A stretch of 6,064 nucleotides of DNA from the NCBI GenBank assembly GCA_902766525.1, contig CACXDX010000098.1, positions 1 to 6,064 on the forward strand. Reading direction: 5' to 3'. The position numbers and the translations under genes were made by a program. Below, in pieces: positions 1 through 6,010 of this stretch. The notes below the pieces were generated by a model that was not told the origin of the DNA, ran no database searches, and was given only the letters and a program-made list of their open reading frames with translations. The stretch comes from an uncultured Bacillota bacterium (GTDB lineage: Bacteria; Bacillota; Dehalobacteriia; UBA7702). The stretch's first letter is position 1. The number at the start of each line of letters is the position of its first letter.

Positions 1-53
1 AGAATGCCGTTGGCAAAAAAATCTATGCCTTCTACTTTTCCCTGATACTTCAT
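1..53 (-). CDS. 5' end of an unidentified gene, cut by window edge
   Basis: A minus-strand frame opens with ATG at 53 and stays open to the window edge, reading MKYQGKVEGIDFFANGI. A GGAG ribosome binding site (64-67) lies 10 nt before the ATG, which is why I prefer this start. The stretch looks like ordinary protein, but 17 residues are too few to name a family. The gene follows the transketolase pair in the same direction, but its ATG is only about 14 bp past the hairpin terminator at 68-96. It must therefore depend on read-through, or on a promoter I cannot see. It could also be a chance frame. Confidence 0.4.
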   Translation of the reverse strand, partial: MKYQGKVEGIDFFANGI

Positions 54-67
54 TTTGTCTATACTCC

Positions 68-96
68 AAAAAAACTGCCTTAACGGCAGTTTTTTT
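68..96. terminator. Bidirectional rho-independent terminator after the transketolase operon
   Basis: A perfect CTGCC/GGCAG stem (75-79 with 85-89, loop TTAAC) is flanked by seven A on the left and seven T on the right. These extend the stem and supply a U-tract on either strand. It lies just past the TAG stop of the minus-strand transketolase C-terminal gene (stop at 102-104), so its main job is to end that operon. Confidence 0.85.
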
Positions 97-101
97 ATTT
101 T

Positions 102-1037
102 CTATTTTCTCTCAACGGCTTTTTTCGCGGCAGAGGCAATCGCATCCGCCGTCAATCCGTAATGTTTCAAAAGATCCGCGGGCTTACCGCTTTGGCCGAA
201 CTGATCTTTTATCCCCACCATTTCCATGGGACAAGGCTTCGTCTGCACCAGCACCTCGGCAACGGCGGAACCGAGCCCGCCGAAGATACTGTGTTCTTCG
301 ACAGTGACGACAGCGCCGCATTTTTCCGCGTAAGCGGCGGTCGTTTCCTTATCGAAAGGCTTAACGGAAGAAGCATTGATCACAGCGGCATCAATACCCG
401 CTTCTTTCAAAAGCTCCGCCGCTTCAAGGGCAACGCTGACCATAAGTCCGCAGGCGAAGATCGCGACATCTTTGCCGTCTTTCACAACGTGAAATTTACC
501 GGGTTCAAATTGATAAGAGTCATCAAACAATACCGGCTGGCCGCTTCTGCCCAAACGCAGATAGGTCGGACCGTCATGCTCCGCCATATAACGAACCATG
601 CAAGCGGTTTCAACGGCATCGGCCGGAACATACACACTCATATTCGGGAGCACGCGCATAAGGGCGATATCCTCAACGCTTTGATGGGAACCGCCGTCCT
701 CGCCGACGGTAATCCCGGCATGAGTCGCCGCGATTTTAACATTCAAATTCGGATAACAGATACTGTTGCGAATGATCTCAAAGCAGCGCCCCGTGGCAAA
801 CACCGCAAAGCTGCTCATAAAAACCGTCTGTCCGCCGATGGCAAGCCCTGCGGCGGCAGCGGCCATATTGCTTTCGGCGATGCCCATATCAAAAAAACGA
901 TCGGGAAATTCCTGCGCGAAGATATTGGTTTTTGTCGATTTGGAAAGGTCGGCGTCAAGAACAACGATTTCCGGATGCTCTTTACCGACGGCCTTCAGCG
1001 TTTCTCCGTAGGCTTTTCTTGTTGCGATCTTTTCCAT
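102..1037 (-). CDS. Transketolase, C-terminal subunit (pyrimidine-binding plus C-terminal domain)
   Basis: Second half of a split transketolase (EC 2.2.1.1). With the N-terminal subunit it moves two-carbon ketol units between sugar phosphates in the non-oxidative pentose phosphate pathway, in the cytosol. The 311-residue product opens with the usual pyrimidine-domain start (MEKIATRKAYGETL). It carries the catalytic glutamate in GIAESNM (52-58, E55), the aromatic FAVF segment (77-80) that packs on the thiamine pyrimidine ring, THAGITVGEDGGSHQSVED (105-123), and the C-terminal-domain motif VEEHSIFGGLGSAV (246-259). I chose ATG at 1037 because GGAGGG (1046-1051) sits 8 nt before it. The longer reading from 1085 adds 16 non-homologous residues that overlap the upstream gene. 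The ribosome binding site lies inside the last codons of the upstream gene, whose TGA is only 4 bp away, so the two halves are probably translationally coupled and made in equal amounts. Length and motifs look intact. The 1-deoxyxylulose-5-phosphate synthase family is related, but the split arrangement favours transketolase. Confidence 0.95.
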   Translation of the reverse strand: MEKIATRKAYGETLKAVGKEHPEIVVLDADLSKSTKTNIFAQEFPDRFFDMGIAESNMAAAAAGLAIGGQTVFMSSFAVFATGRCFEIIRNSICYPNLNVKIAATHAGITVGEDGGSHQSVEDIALMRVLPNMSVYVPADAVETACMVRYMAEHDGPTYLRLGRSGQPVLFDDSYQFEPGKFHVVKDGKDVAIFACGLMVSVALEAAELLKEAGIDAAVINASSVKPFDKETTAAYAEKCGAVVTVEEHSIFGGLGSAVAEVLVQTKPCPMEMVGIKDQFGQSGKPADLLKHYGLTADAIASAAKKAVERK

Positions 1038-1041
1038 CTTC

Positions 1042-1857
1042 TCAGCCCTCCACTTCCGCTTTGGCAGCGGCGTAATCTTCATCACTCATCGGGGAACCGT
1101 GCCAGGACGGGTTATTTTCCATAAAGGAAACGCCCTTCCCCTTCACGGTTTCGGCAATGATCGCCACAGGCTTGCCCTGCACTTCTTTGGCCTTGGCAAA
1201 AACATCCTTCAACGCGTCGATATCATGCCCGTCCACGGAAAAGACCTCAAAACCGAAAGAAGCGAATTTTTCACCGATATCACCGAGGGCCATCACGTCA
1301 TCATTGGCGCCGTCGATCTGCAGACCGTTGTGGTCAACGATAGCGACCAGATTATCTAATTTACGGTGAGCCGCGGACATGGCCGCTTCCCAGATCAACC
1401 CTTCGTCAAGTTCTCCGTCACCTAAAACGGCGTAAACCCTGTTCGGTTTATGATTCAGTTTCATGGAGAGCGCGATACCGCCGGCCACAGCGAATCCCTG
1501 TCCCAAAGAACCGGTGGATGCTTCCACGCCGGGAAGCTTTTTTCGGTCGGGATGTCCCTGAAGCCGTGAACCCAGCTGACGCAGATTGCCGAGTTCTTCC
1601 CGGTCGATCAGACCGCCCTCGCAAAGGACGGCGTAAAGCGCCGGCGCGCCGTGACCTTTGGAAAGGACAAAATAATCCCGATCTTCTTTTTGAGGATCAT
1701 TAAAATCATAATTCATCACATCGAAATATAAAACGGCCATAATTTCCGCCATATCAAGGGAACCGCCCGGATGACCGCTTTTGGCTTTCCCCAACATTTC
1801 AATGATGTCACAGCGAATTTTTTTCGCCATTTCCGTCAAGTATTCTTTTGATGCCAT
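1042..1857 (-). CDS. Transketolase, N-terminal subunit (thiamine diphosphate-binding)
   Basis: First half of the split transketolase; it binds the diphosphate and metal of thiamine diphosphate and works with the product of the next gene. The 271-residue protein shows GHPGGS (28-33), SKGHG (66-70), GHPD (101-104), STGSLGQG (114-121), the cofactor motif GDGELDEG (136-143) ending at DHNGLQ (165-170), and WHGSP near the end (H253). These are the expected conserved sites in order, so it looks active. The start at 1857 (MASKEYLTEM) has AGGAG (1866-1870) 8 nt upstream. A TTG at 1884 would add nine residues but would swallow that ribosome binding site. It is the middle gene of a three-gene operon, 27 bp after the beta-grasp gene. 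Confidence 0.95.
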   Translation of the reverse strand: MASKEYLTEMAKKIRCDIIEMLGKAKSGHPGGSLDMAEIMAVLYFDVMNYDFNDPQKEDRDYFVLSKGHGAPALYAVLCEGGLIDREELGNLRQLGSRLQGHPDRKKLPGVEASTGSLGQGFAVAGGIALSMKLNHKPNRVYAVLGDGELDEGLIWEAAMSAAHRKLDNLVAIVDHNGLQIDGANDDVMALGDIGEKFASFGFEVFSVDGHDIDALKDVFAKAKEVQGKPVAIIAETVKGKGVSFMENNPSWHGSPMSDEDYAAAKAEVEG

Positions 1858-1884
1858 ACCCTCTTCTCCTCTATGTTTCCGCAA

Positions 1885-2133
1885 TCAGATATCCAACGGA
1901 AAAACAATAATATGATCTCCGGGCGAAATCTTATGCCGCATATTGACAAGGCTTCCGTTAACGATGGCCTTTTCCACCGCGGCGACATGGATCCCGGATT
2001 CAAACAAGGTTTTCCCCAAATCATAATCTCCGGCTTCAATATCCTCAGCCTCGGGAAGATTGATTTTCAATAAGGTCAAATAGCCATGAAGTTCCAGTGT
2101 AACTGCACCTTCAACGATGCGAATATCATCCAT
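1885..2133 (-). CDS. Small ThiS/MoaD-like (ubiquitin-type beta-grasp) protein without C-terminal Gly-Gly
   Basis: An 82-residue protein, first gene of the transketolase operon. The second half has the layout of ThiS, MoaD and especially Mut7-C-type ubiquitin-like domains: a short helix (DLGKTLFESGI, 38-48), then AIVNG (56-60), then PGDHIIVFP (71-79), matching the family pattern of a VNG turn followed by a 'dGD..v.P' strand. Unlike sulfur-carrier ThiS or MoaD it ends in PLDI, with no diglycine for thiocarboxylation, so sulfur transfer is unlikely. A binding or regulatory role is possible. The start at 2133 is clear: AAGGAGG (2142-2148) lies 8 nt upstream, and the operon promoter is at 2155-2188. 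Assignment to the fold is by eye, and the function is unknown. The link to thiamine-dependent transketolase could be coincidence. Confidence 0.75.
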   Translation of the reverse strand: MDDIRIVEGAVTLELHGYLTLLKINLPEAEDIEAGDYDLGKTLFESGIHVAAVEKAIVNGSLVNMRHKISPGDHIIVFPLDI

Positions 2134-2154
2134 AAGACACGCCTCCTTTTTCAG

Positions 2155-2188
2155 ATTATAGTATAGCAGATTTTAAAAAGCGAAACAA
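2155..2188 (-). promoter_or_regulatory. Sigma-A-type promoter of the transketolase operon
   Basis: On the minus strand there is a -35 box TTGTTT (2183-2188), a 17-bp spacer and an extended -10, TGCTATACT (hexamer at 2160-2165). A perfect TATAAT (2155-2160) overlaps its downstream edge and offers a second -10. The -35 is only a half match (TTG). The site is immediately upstream of the beta-grasp gene's ribosome binding site, so the 5' leader is short. Confidence 0.65.
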
Positions 2189-2204
2189 GAATTTTACTAT
2201 CATT

Positions 2205-2232
2205 TTTTTCCGATTTGTGTTAGAATTATAAT
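2205..2232 (+). promoter_or_regulatory. Probable promoter of paaK-ACT operon
   Basis: A perfect TATAAT lies at 2227-2232, about 34 bp before the preferred paaK start. At the right spacing upstream there is only a T-run (TTTTTC, 2205-2210, 16-bp spacer), a poor -35. An alternative is an extended -10, TGTTAGAAT, at 2218-2226. The weak -35 suggests the promoter may need an activator. It is back-to-back with the transketolase promoter, the two -10 boxes being about 60 bp apart. Confidence 0.45.
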
Positions 2233-2265
2233 ACTATCAGAGAAAAAAGGATGAAAAGAAAAACC

Positions 2266-3582
2266 ATGGCAGAACATATTTTTTTTGATAAAGAAAAAGA
2301 AACCATGAAACGTAAGGATATTGAGGCCTTGCAGCTGGAAAAACTGAAATGGACAGTCAATCGCTGTTATGATCGGGTTCCTTACTATAAAAAGATCATG
2401 GATAAAGCAGGAGTCAAACCTGCACACATCAAAAAACTCTCCGACATTTCCCTGCTTCCGATCATGAGCAAAGCGGATATGCGTGAAAACTATCCCTTCA
2501 ACCTTTTCGCTTCGCCGCTGGAAGATATCGTGGAAATCCACGCATCCTCGGGAACCACGGGGAAACCCGTCGTCGGCGCGTATACAAAAAATGACCTTGA
2601 CGCCTGGAGCGAGTGCATGGCCCGCATCATTGCCGCCAGCGGCGTGACCAAAGAAGACGTCGCTCAGATTTCCTTCGGATACGGTCTTTTCACCGGCGCA
2701 TTCGGCCTTCATTACGGGTTGCAGAAAGTCGGCTGCATGGTCGTACCCATATCCAGCGGAAACAGCGCCAAACAGCTGATGCTGATGGAGGATTTCGGCG
2801 TCACGGTGCTCATTGCCACCCCGTCTTACGGAGTCTATCTCAGTGAACTTGCCAAAGATAAAGGCATCTCCGATAATCTCAAACTCCGGGTCGGCCTCTT
2901 CGGTTCCGAAGTTTGCACACCGGAAATGAGAGACCAGATCGAAGACAATATCGGCATTATCGTCACCGATAACTACGGCCTTACCGAAATCGGCGGGCCC
3001 GGTGTCTCGGGGGAATGTCTGGAACGCGACGGCCTTCATATCAATGAAGATTATTATCTCTGTGAAGTCATCGATCCCGATACTTGTGAACCGCTTCCCG
3101 AAGGCGAAACCGGGGAGATCGTTGTGACCCCCCTCTGGAAGGAAGCTTTCCCGATCTTCCGTTACCGCACCAAAGACCTGGCGAAAATTACCTATGATCC
3201 CTGTAAATGCGGACGCACCTCGGCCAGAATGACCAAGGTTATGGGGCGCACCGATGATATGATGATCATCAAAGGCGTGAACGTTTTCCCCTCTCAGATC
3301 GAAAGTGTCCTCTTCACCAAACCTCACATCGGCCCCCATTATCAGCTGATCTTGAGAAAGAAAAACTATATGGACACCCTCGAAGTCCAGGTCGAACTCA
3401 TCGATTCTTCCCTGCTGGAACGCTATCGCGAGCTTGATGCTCTGCAAAATGATATCCGCTCTTCCTTAAAGAGCGTTTTGGGTCTCGATTGCAAAGTCAC
3501 TTTGGTCCCGCCCAGAACGATCCAGCGTTTTGAAGGCAAGGCCAAACGCATCATTGACAAACGCAATGAAACCGAAGCATAA
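2266..3582 (+). CDS. paaK: Phenylacetate-CoA ligase (AMP-forming)
   Basis: Adenylate-forming enzyme (EC 6.2.1.30 family) that activates phenylacetate or a related aryl-acetate with ATP and CoA to the aryl-acetyl-CoA; cytosolic. The 438-residue product has typical PaaK length and motifs: P-loop SSGTTGKP (94-101), SFGYGLFTGAFGLHYG (136-151), YGLTEIGGPG (237-246), GETGEIVVTPL (280-290), FRYRTKDL (298-305), CKCGRT (313-318), the hinge region GRTDDMMIIKGVNVFP (327-342), and a C-terminal GKAKRI with the probable catalytic lysine K427. I prefer ATG at 2266 because relatives begin with a short 'M..x.FDKExETM' N-terminus. ATG at 2251 (five more residues) is also possible, and neither has a textbook ribosome binding site: AAGGA overlaps the first and is 14 nt from the second. 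It is followed at once by an ACT-domain gene, a common pairing for PaaK in anaerobes, where the pair often accompanies arylpyruvate breakdown. The aryl substrate (phenyl-, 4-hydroxyphenyl- or indole-acetate) cannot be read from the sequence. Confidence 0.93.
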   Translation: MAEHIFFDKEKETMKRKDIEALQLEKLKWTVNRCYDRVPYYKKIMDKAGVKPAHIKKLSDISLLPIMSKADMRENYPFNLFASPLEDIVEIHASSGTTGKPVVGAYTKNDLDAWSECMARIIAASGVTKEDVAQISFGYGLFTGAFGLHYGLQKVGCMVVPISSGNSAKQLMLMEDFGVTVLIATPSYGVYLSELAKDKGISDNLKLRVGLFGSEVCTPEMRDQIEDNIGIIVTDNYGLTEIGGPGVSGECLERDGLHINEDYYLCEVIDPDTCEPLPEGETGEIVVTPLWKEAFPIFRYRTKDLAKITYDPCKCGRTSARMTKVMGRTDDMMIIKGVNVFPSQIESVLFTKPHIGPHYQLILRKKNYMDTLEVQVELIDSSLLERYRELDALQNDIRSSLKSVLGLDCKVTLVPPRTIQRFEGKAKRIIDKRNETEA

Positions 3583-3595
3583 GGAGGAAATAATC

Positions 3596-4036
3596 ATGAC
3601 CATCAATCAGATTTCCGTTTTAGTGGAAAACAAGGCCGGCGCTGTTGCCGAAATTATTTCCGTACTTGCGGAAAAGAAAATCAATATTTACGCTGTCAAT
3701 ATGGCGGACACCCCCAATTTCGGTATTCTTCGTTTTATCGTCAACCAGCCCGAAGAGGCTAAAGATTTGCTGGAACGGGAAGGTTTTCTCGTTTCCGCCT
3801 GCAAAGTTCTTGCCGTCGGTTTGAAAGACATCCCCGGCGGACTGACCAAAGTAACGAAAGTATTGAACCAAAACGGGATCAGCCTCGAATATTTATATGC
3901 CTTTATCAGCAGATCCGCTGAAAATGCCTGTGTCATTTTAAACACGGCCGATGTGGAATTCACCGCTCAAATCCTGAATGACGCCGGTATTCCCATCTAC
4001 GGTAATGAGATTTTTGAAAAAGCGGGACTTCTTTAA
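3596..4036 (+). CDS. Tandem ACT-domain protein, likely amino-acid-sensing partner of PaaK
   Basis: A 146-residue protein made of two ACT domains and nothing else. The first runs from about 3 to 70 (ISVLVENKAGAVAEIISVLAEKKINI, the classic beta strand, 'N..G....i...L....in' turn and helix). The second runs from about 71 to 144 (VLAVGLKDIPGGLTKVTKVLNQNGISLEYLYAF). ACT pairs usually bind amino acids at the domain interface and change the activity of a partner. Here there is no catalytic or DNA-binding domain, so any effect must be through another protein. The start at 3596 is fixed by AAGGAGG (3581-3587), which overlaps the paaK TAA and lies 8 nt away. The two genes are 13 bp apart and surely cotranscribed. 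The ligand is not visible; phenylalanine or tyrosine would fit the context but is inference. Confidence 0.9.
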   Translation: MTINQISVLVENKAGAVAEIISVLAEKKINIYAVNMADTPNFGILRFIVNQPEEAKDLLEREGFLVSACKVLAVGLKDIPGGLTKVTKVLNQNGISLEYLYAFISRSAENACVILNTADVEFTAQILNDAGIPIYGNEIFEKAGLL

Positions 4037-4055
4037 AAAAATTTCATAATTATTC

Positions 4056-4084
4056 TTGACAATCCATTTTTTCAATGCTAAAAT
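4056..4084 (+). promoter_or_regulatory. Strong sigma-A promoter of the T-box leader and symporter
   Basis: A perfect -35 TTGACA (4056-4061), a 17-bp spacer, and an extended -10, TGCTAAAAT (hexamer at 4079-4084, 5 of 6). Transcription should begin near 4091, just ahead of T-box stem I. It starts only about 20 bp past the ACT gene stop, giving the symporter its own transcript. Confidence 0.9.
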
Positions 4085-4090
4085 AGCATC

Positions 4091-4376
4091 AATATAAAGC
4101 CATGACGGGAAAGAAGTAAACGCGACGGAATTTTCAGAGAGTTGCCGGCCGGTGCAAGGCAATAAAGGAAATCGCAGTTGAATACATTCCCAGAGCTGTG
4201 CACCGAAAGGAAACAAGTAGGCTGCAACGGGTTCACCCGTTATCGTGATAGAGTATAATCATCAAAACCGATGCCGTACTCGAAGAGTGATTACAGTTGT
4301 GAGACTGTAATAATATGAGGTGGTACCGCGGATTTTCAATCCGTCCTCTGAAATGATTTAGAGGACGGATTTTTTT
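4091..4376 (+). ncRNA. T-box riboswitch, tyrosine specifier (UAC)
   Basis: A complete T-box leader that reads the charging of a tRNA and controls termination before the symporter gene. Stem I base: GGGAA (4107-4111) pairs with TTCCC (4187-4191). The specifier loop has AGTA (4115-4118) facing GAA (4180-4182), followed by TAC (4183-4185) and a purine. The next helix is 4119-4125 with 4172-4179, then TTTTC/GGAAA (4131-4135, 4167-4171), AGAGAG (4136-4141), and TTGCC/GGCAA (4142-4146, 4158-4162) around a GGTGCAA distal loop. Then come CCGAAAGG, AAGTAG (4215-4220), the AACGGG/CCCGTT hairpin (4226-4241) and a TTACAGT/ACTGTAA hairpin (4291-4310). The T-box GAGGTGGTACCGCG is at 4317-4330. The antiterminator pairs 4317-4320 with 4345-4348 and 4328-4334 with 4338-4344, leaving the 7-nt bulge TGGTACC. 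The bulge UGGU would pair with tRNA ACCA, fitting A73 of tRNA-Tyr. Uncharged tRNA-Tyr should therefore favour expression. The T-box identity is certain; the specifier register is very likely. Confidence 0.95.
4338..4376 (+). terminator. T-box regulatory (attenuator) terminator
   Basis: A perfect 11-bp stem, ATCCGTCCTCT (4339-4349) with AGAGGACGGAT (4360-4370), a 10-nt loop and a run of seven T (4370-4376). Its left arm is the same sequence that completes the antiterminator, so the two structures exclude each other. It is the OFF state when tRNA is charged. It may also stop transcripts reading through from paaK-ACT, since I see no other terminator between the two units. Confidence 0.93.
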
Positions 4377-4403
4377 ATGTCCTCGGAAAGAAGGTTTTAT
4401 ACA

Positions 4404-5948
4404 ATGGCAATCAAACTCCTGATTCTCCTCGGCTTCTTCGCGGTGATGATCTGTGTCGGACTTTACTGCAGAAGACATGCCACCGATGTCAACGGCTTTG
4501 TTTTGGGCGGACGCAGCGTCGGTCCCTGGCTCACGGCTTTCGCTTACGGTACCTCCTATTTTTCCGCCGTTATCTTTGTCGGCTATGCCGGCCAGTTCGG
4601 CTGGAAATTCGGCATTGCCTCTACTTGGATCGGTCTGGGCAATGCCCTGATCGGCTCCCTTCTGGCCTGGTCGATTTTGGGCCGCCGCACCCGCGTCATG
4701 ACGCAACATCTGAACAGTGCCACCATGCCGAACTTTTTCGGTAAACGCTTTGACAGCCACGCTTTGCGTGTTCTCGCCTCAGCCATCATCTTTATCTTTT
4801 TGATTCCTTACACCGCCTCCCTCTATAACGGTCTTTCCCGCCTCTTTGAAATGGCCTTCGGCATCGACTACACGATCTGCGTCATCGTCATGGCCATTCT
4901 CACCGGTTTTTACGTTATTGCCGGCGGTTACATGGCAACGGCCATGAACGACTTTATTCAAGGCATCATCATGCTCTTCGGTATCGTTGCCGTCATTGCC
5001 GCGGTCTTAAACAGTCAGGGCGGTTTTATCGAGGCTTTGAACGGTCTCGCCGCCGTCAGCGACCCGGAAACCACCACCCAGATCGGCGCCTTCAATTCCT
5101 TTTTCGGTCCGGATCCCTTCAGCCTGCTTTGCGTCGTGATCCTTACCTCTCTGGGAACATGGGGTTTGCCGCAAATGGTACAAAAATTTTACGCCATCAA
5201 AAGTGAAACGGCAATCTCGAAAGGGACTATCATTTCAACCCTTTTCGCCGTCGTTGTCGCCGGCGGCTGTTACTTCCTCGGCGGATTCGGCAGACTGTTT
5301 TCCACCCCCGAAATCGTCGCGGAGACCGGCTTTGACGCCATCATACCCTCAATGCTGGAGAATATGCCGACGCTGATCATCGCCATCGTCGTCGTTCTCG
5401 TACTTTCCGCCTCCATGTCTACGCTTTCTTCTCTCGTTTTGACTTCCAGCTCCACGCTGACACTGGACTTTATTAAGGGCAATATCATCAAGAATATGAA
5501 AGAGAATACTCAGCTGATCACAATGCGCTCACTGATCGTGGTCTTTATCGGTATTTCCGTGATCATCGCTATTGTGCAGTACAAATCCAACATTACCTTC
5601 ATTGCGCAGCTCATGGGTGTTTCCTGGGGCGCACTGGCCGGAGCCTTCCTCGCGCCTTTCCTCTATGGTCTCTACATGAAGAGGACGAGCAAAGCCGCGG
5701 TTTGGACCTGTTTCCTTTTCGGTTCTCTTCTGCTTACGGCAAATCTGCTTTTCCGTCCTTATTTTCCCGTTGTATTGCAGTCACCGATTAACTGCGGCGC
5801 TTTCGCCATGATTGTCGGTTTGATCATCGTTCCCGTTATCAGCCTCTTCACACCGGCACCGAAAAAAGAAGTCGTCGAAGATGCCTTCGCCGCTTATGAA
5901 GAAACCGTCACGGTTAAGGTGAAAACTTCCCTTAAAGAATCCGAATAA
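4404..5948 (+). CDS. Sodium:solute symporter (SSS family), probable tyrosine-responsive amino-acid or aromatic-compound transporter
   Basis: Inner-membrane secondary transporter of the SSS/PutP-type family, expected to use the sodium gradient to import a small organic solute. The 514-residue product has about 13 hydrophobic helices (near 3-21, 43-63, 70-92, 120-145, 155-175, 185-203, 238-258, 272-295, 322-352, 372-392, 398-424, 430-450, 462-483). Family motifs are present: FVLGGRSVGPWLTAFAYGTS (32-51) in the first core helix, GGYMATAMNDFIQG (174-187), GTWGLPQMVQKFYAIKS (251-267), and the sodium-site helix SASMSTLSSLVLTSSS (335-350). The tail after 484 is charged and cytosolic. I chose ATG at 4404 because AGAAGG (4389-4394) is 9 nt upstream. 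The ATG at 4377 abuts the terminator T-run, has no ribosome binding site and would add nine hydrophilic residues. The family covers proline, pantothenate, sugars, acetate and others, so the substrate cannot be read from motifs. The tyrosine T-box immediately upstream points to tyrosine or something made into it. It stands alone after its own promoter and is closed by a terminator. Confidence 0.92.
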   Translation: MAIKLLILLGFFAVMICVGLYCRRHATDVNGFVLGGRSVGPWLTAFAYGTSYFSAVIFVGYAGQFGWKFGIASTWIGLGNALIGSLLAWSILGRRTRVMTQHLNSATMPNFFGKRFDSHALRVLASAIIFIFLIPYTASLYNGLSRLFEMAFGIDYTICVIVMAILTGFYVIAGGYMATAMNDFIQGIIMLFGIVAVIAAVLNSQGGFIEALNGLAAVSDPETTTQIGAFNSFFGPDPFSLLCVVILTSLGTWGLPQMVQKFYAIKSETAISKGTIISTLFAVVVAGGCYFLGGFGRLFSTPEIVAETGFDAIIPSMLENMPTLIIAIVVVLVLSASMSTLSSLVLTSSSTLTLDFIKGNIIKNMKENTQLITMRSLIVVFIGISVIIAIVQYKSNITFIAQLMGVSWGALAGAFLAPFLYGLYMKRTSKAAVWTCFLFGSLLLTANLLFRPYFPVVLQSPINCGAFAMIVGLIIVPVISLFTPAPKKEVVEDAFAAYEETVTVKVKTSLKESE

Positions 5949-5961
5949 AGACAAAAAAGAA

Positions 5962-5998
5962 GATCCCCGTTTTCCGATGAGAAACGGGGATCATTTTT
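5962..5998. terminator. Bidirectional terminator between convergent genes
   Basis: GATCCCCGTTT (5962-5972) pairs perfectly with AAACGGGGATC (5982-5992), plus one T-G pair at the top. The loop is 7 nt. It is followed by TTTTTGTTTT on the plus strand, and preceded by an A-rich stretch (5952-5961) that gives a U-tract on the minus strand. It lies 13 bp after the symporter stop and serves the convergent gene at the right edge as well. Confidence 0.92.
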
Positions 5999-6010
5999 GT
6001 TTTCATAATT

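Noticed and set aside
3..83. Plus-strand open frame at the left edge ending at TAA 81-83
   Set aside because: Its stop lies inside the loop of the terminator hairpin. The minus-strand reading has a ribosome binding site and start codon and is more protein-like.
162..1124. Long plus-strand open frame (320 codons) opposite the transketolase C-terminal gene
   Set aside because: No family motifs, no ribosome binding site, low-complexity His/Arg/Gly-rich composition; it is a mirror of the coding bias of a clearly real gene.
3202..3219. CxCG motif in PaaK as a possible metal site
   Set aside because: A C-x-C-G-R-T segment at this point is ordinary for the PaaK family, so it is not a special feature of this protein.
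2200..3447. Long minus-strand open frame (415 codons) opposite paaK
   Set aside because: The opposite strand encodes a full PaaK with all motifs. The antisense reading is Phe/His/Asp-rich without recognisable domains or a ribosome binding site, and it runs into the divergent promoter region.
4184..4186. Reading the T-box specifier one base later as ACA (threonine)
   Set aside because: Specifiers usually follow the conserved GAA directly, are followed by a purine and end in C. UAC satisfies all three and fits the U opposite A73; ACA does not fit as well.
4377..4403. Alternative symporter start at the ATG directly after the T-box terminator
   Set aside because: It touches the U-tract, has no ribosome binding site and adds a hydrophilic stretch. 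The ATG at 4404 has AGAAGG 9 nt upstream.
4233..4760. Minus-strand open frame overlapping the T-box and symporter start
   Set aside because: It crosses a structured RNA leader and the start of a well-supported symporter gene, and has no credible start signal or motifs.
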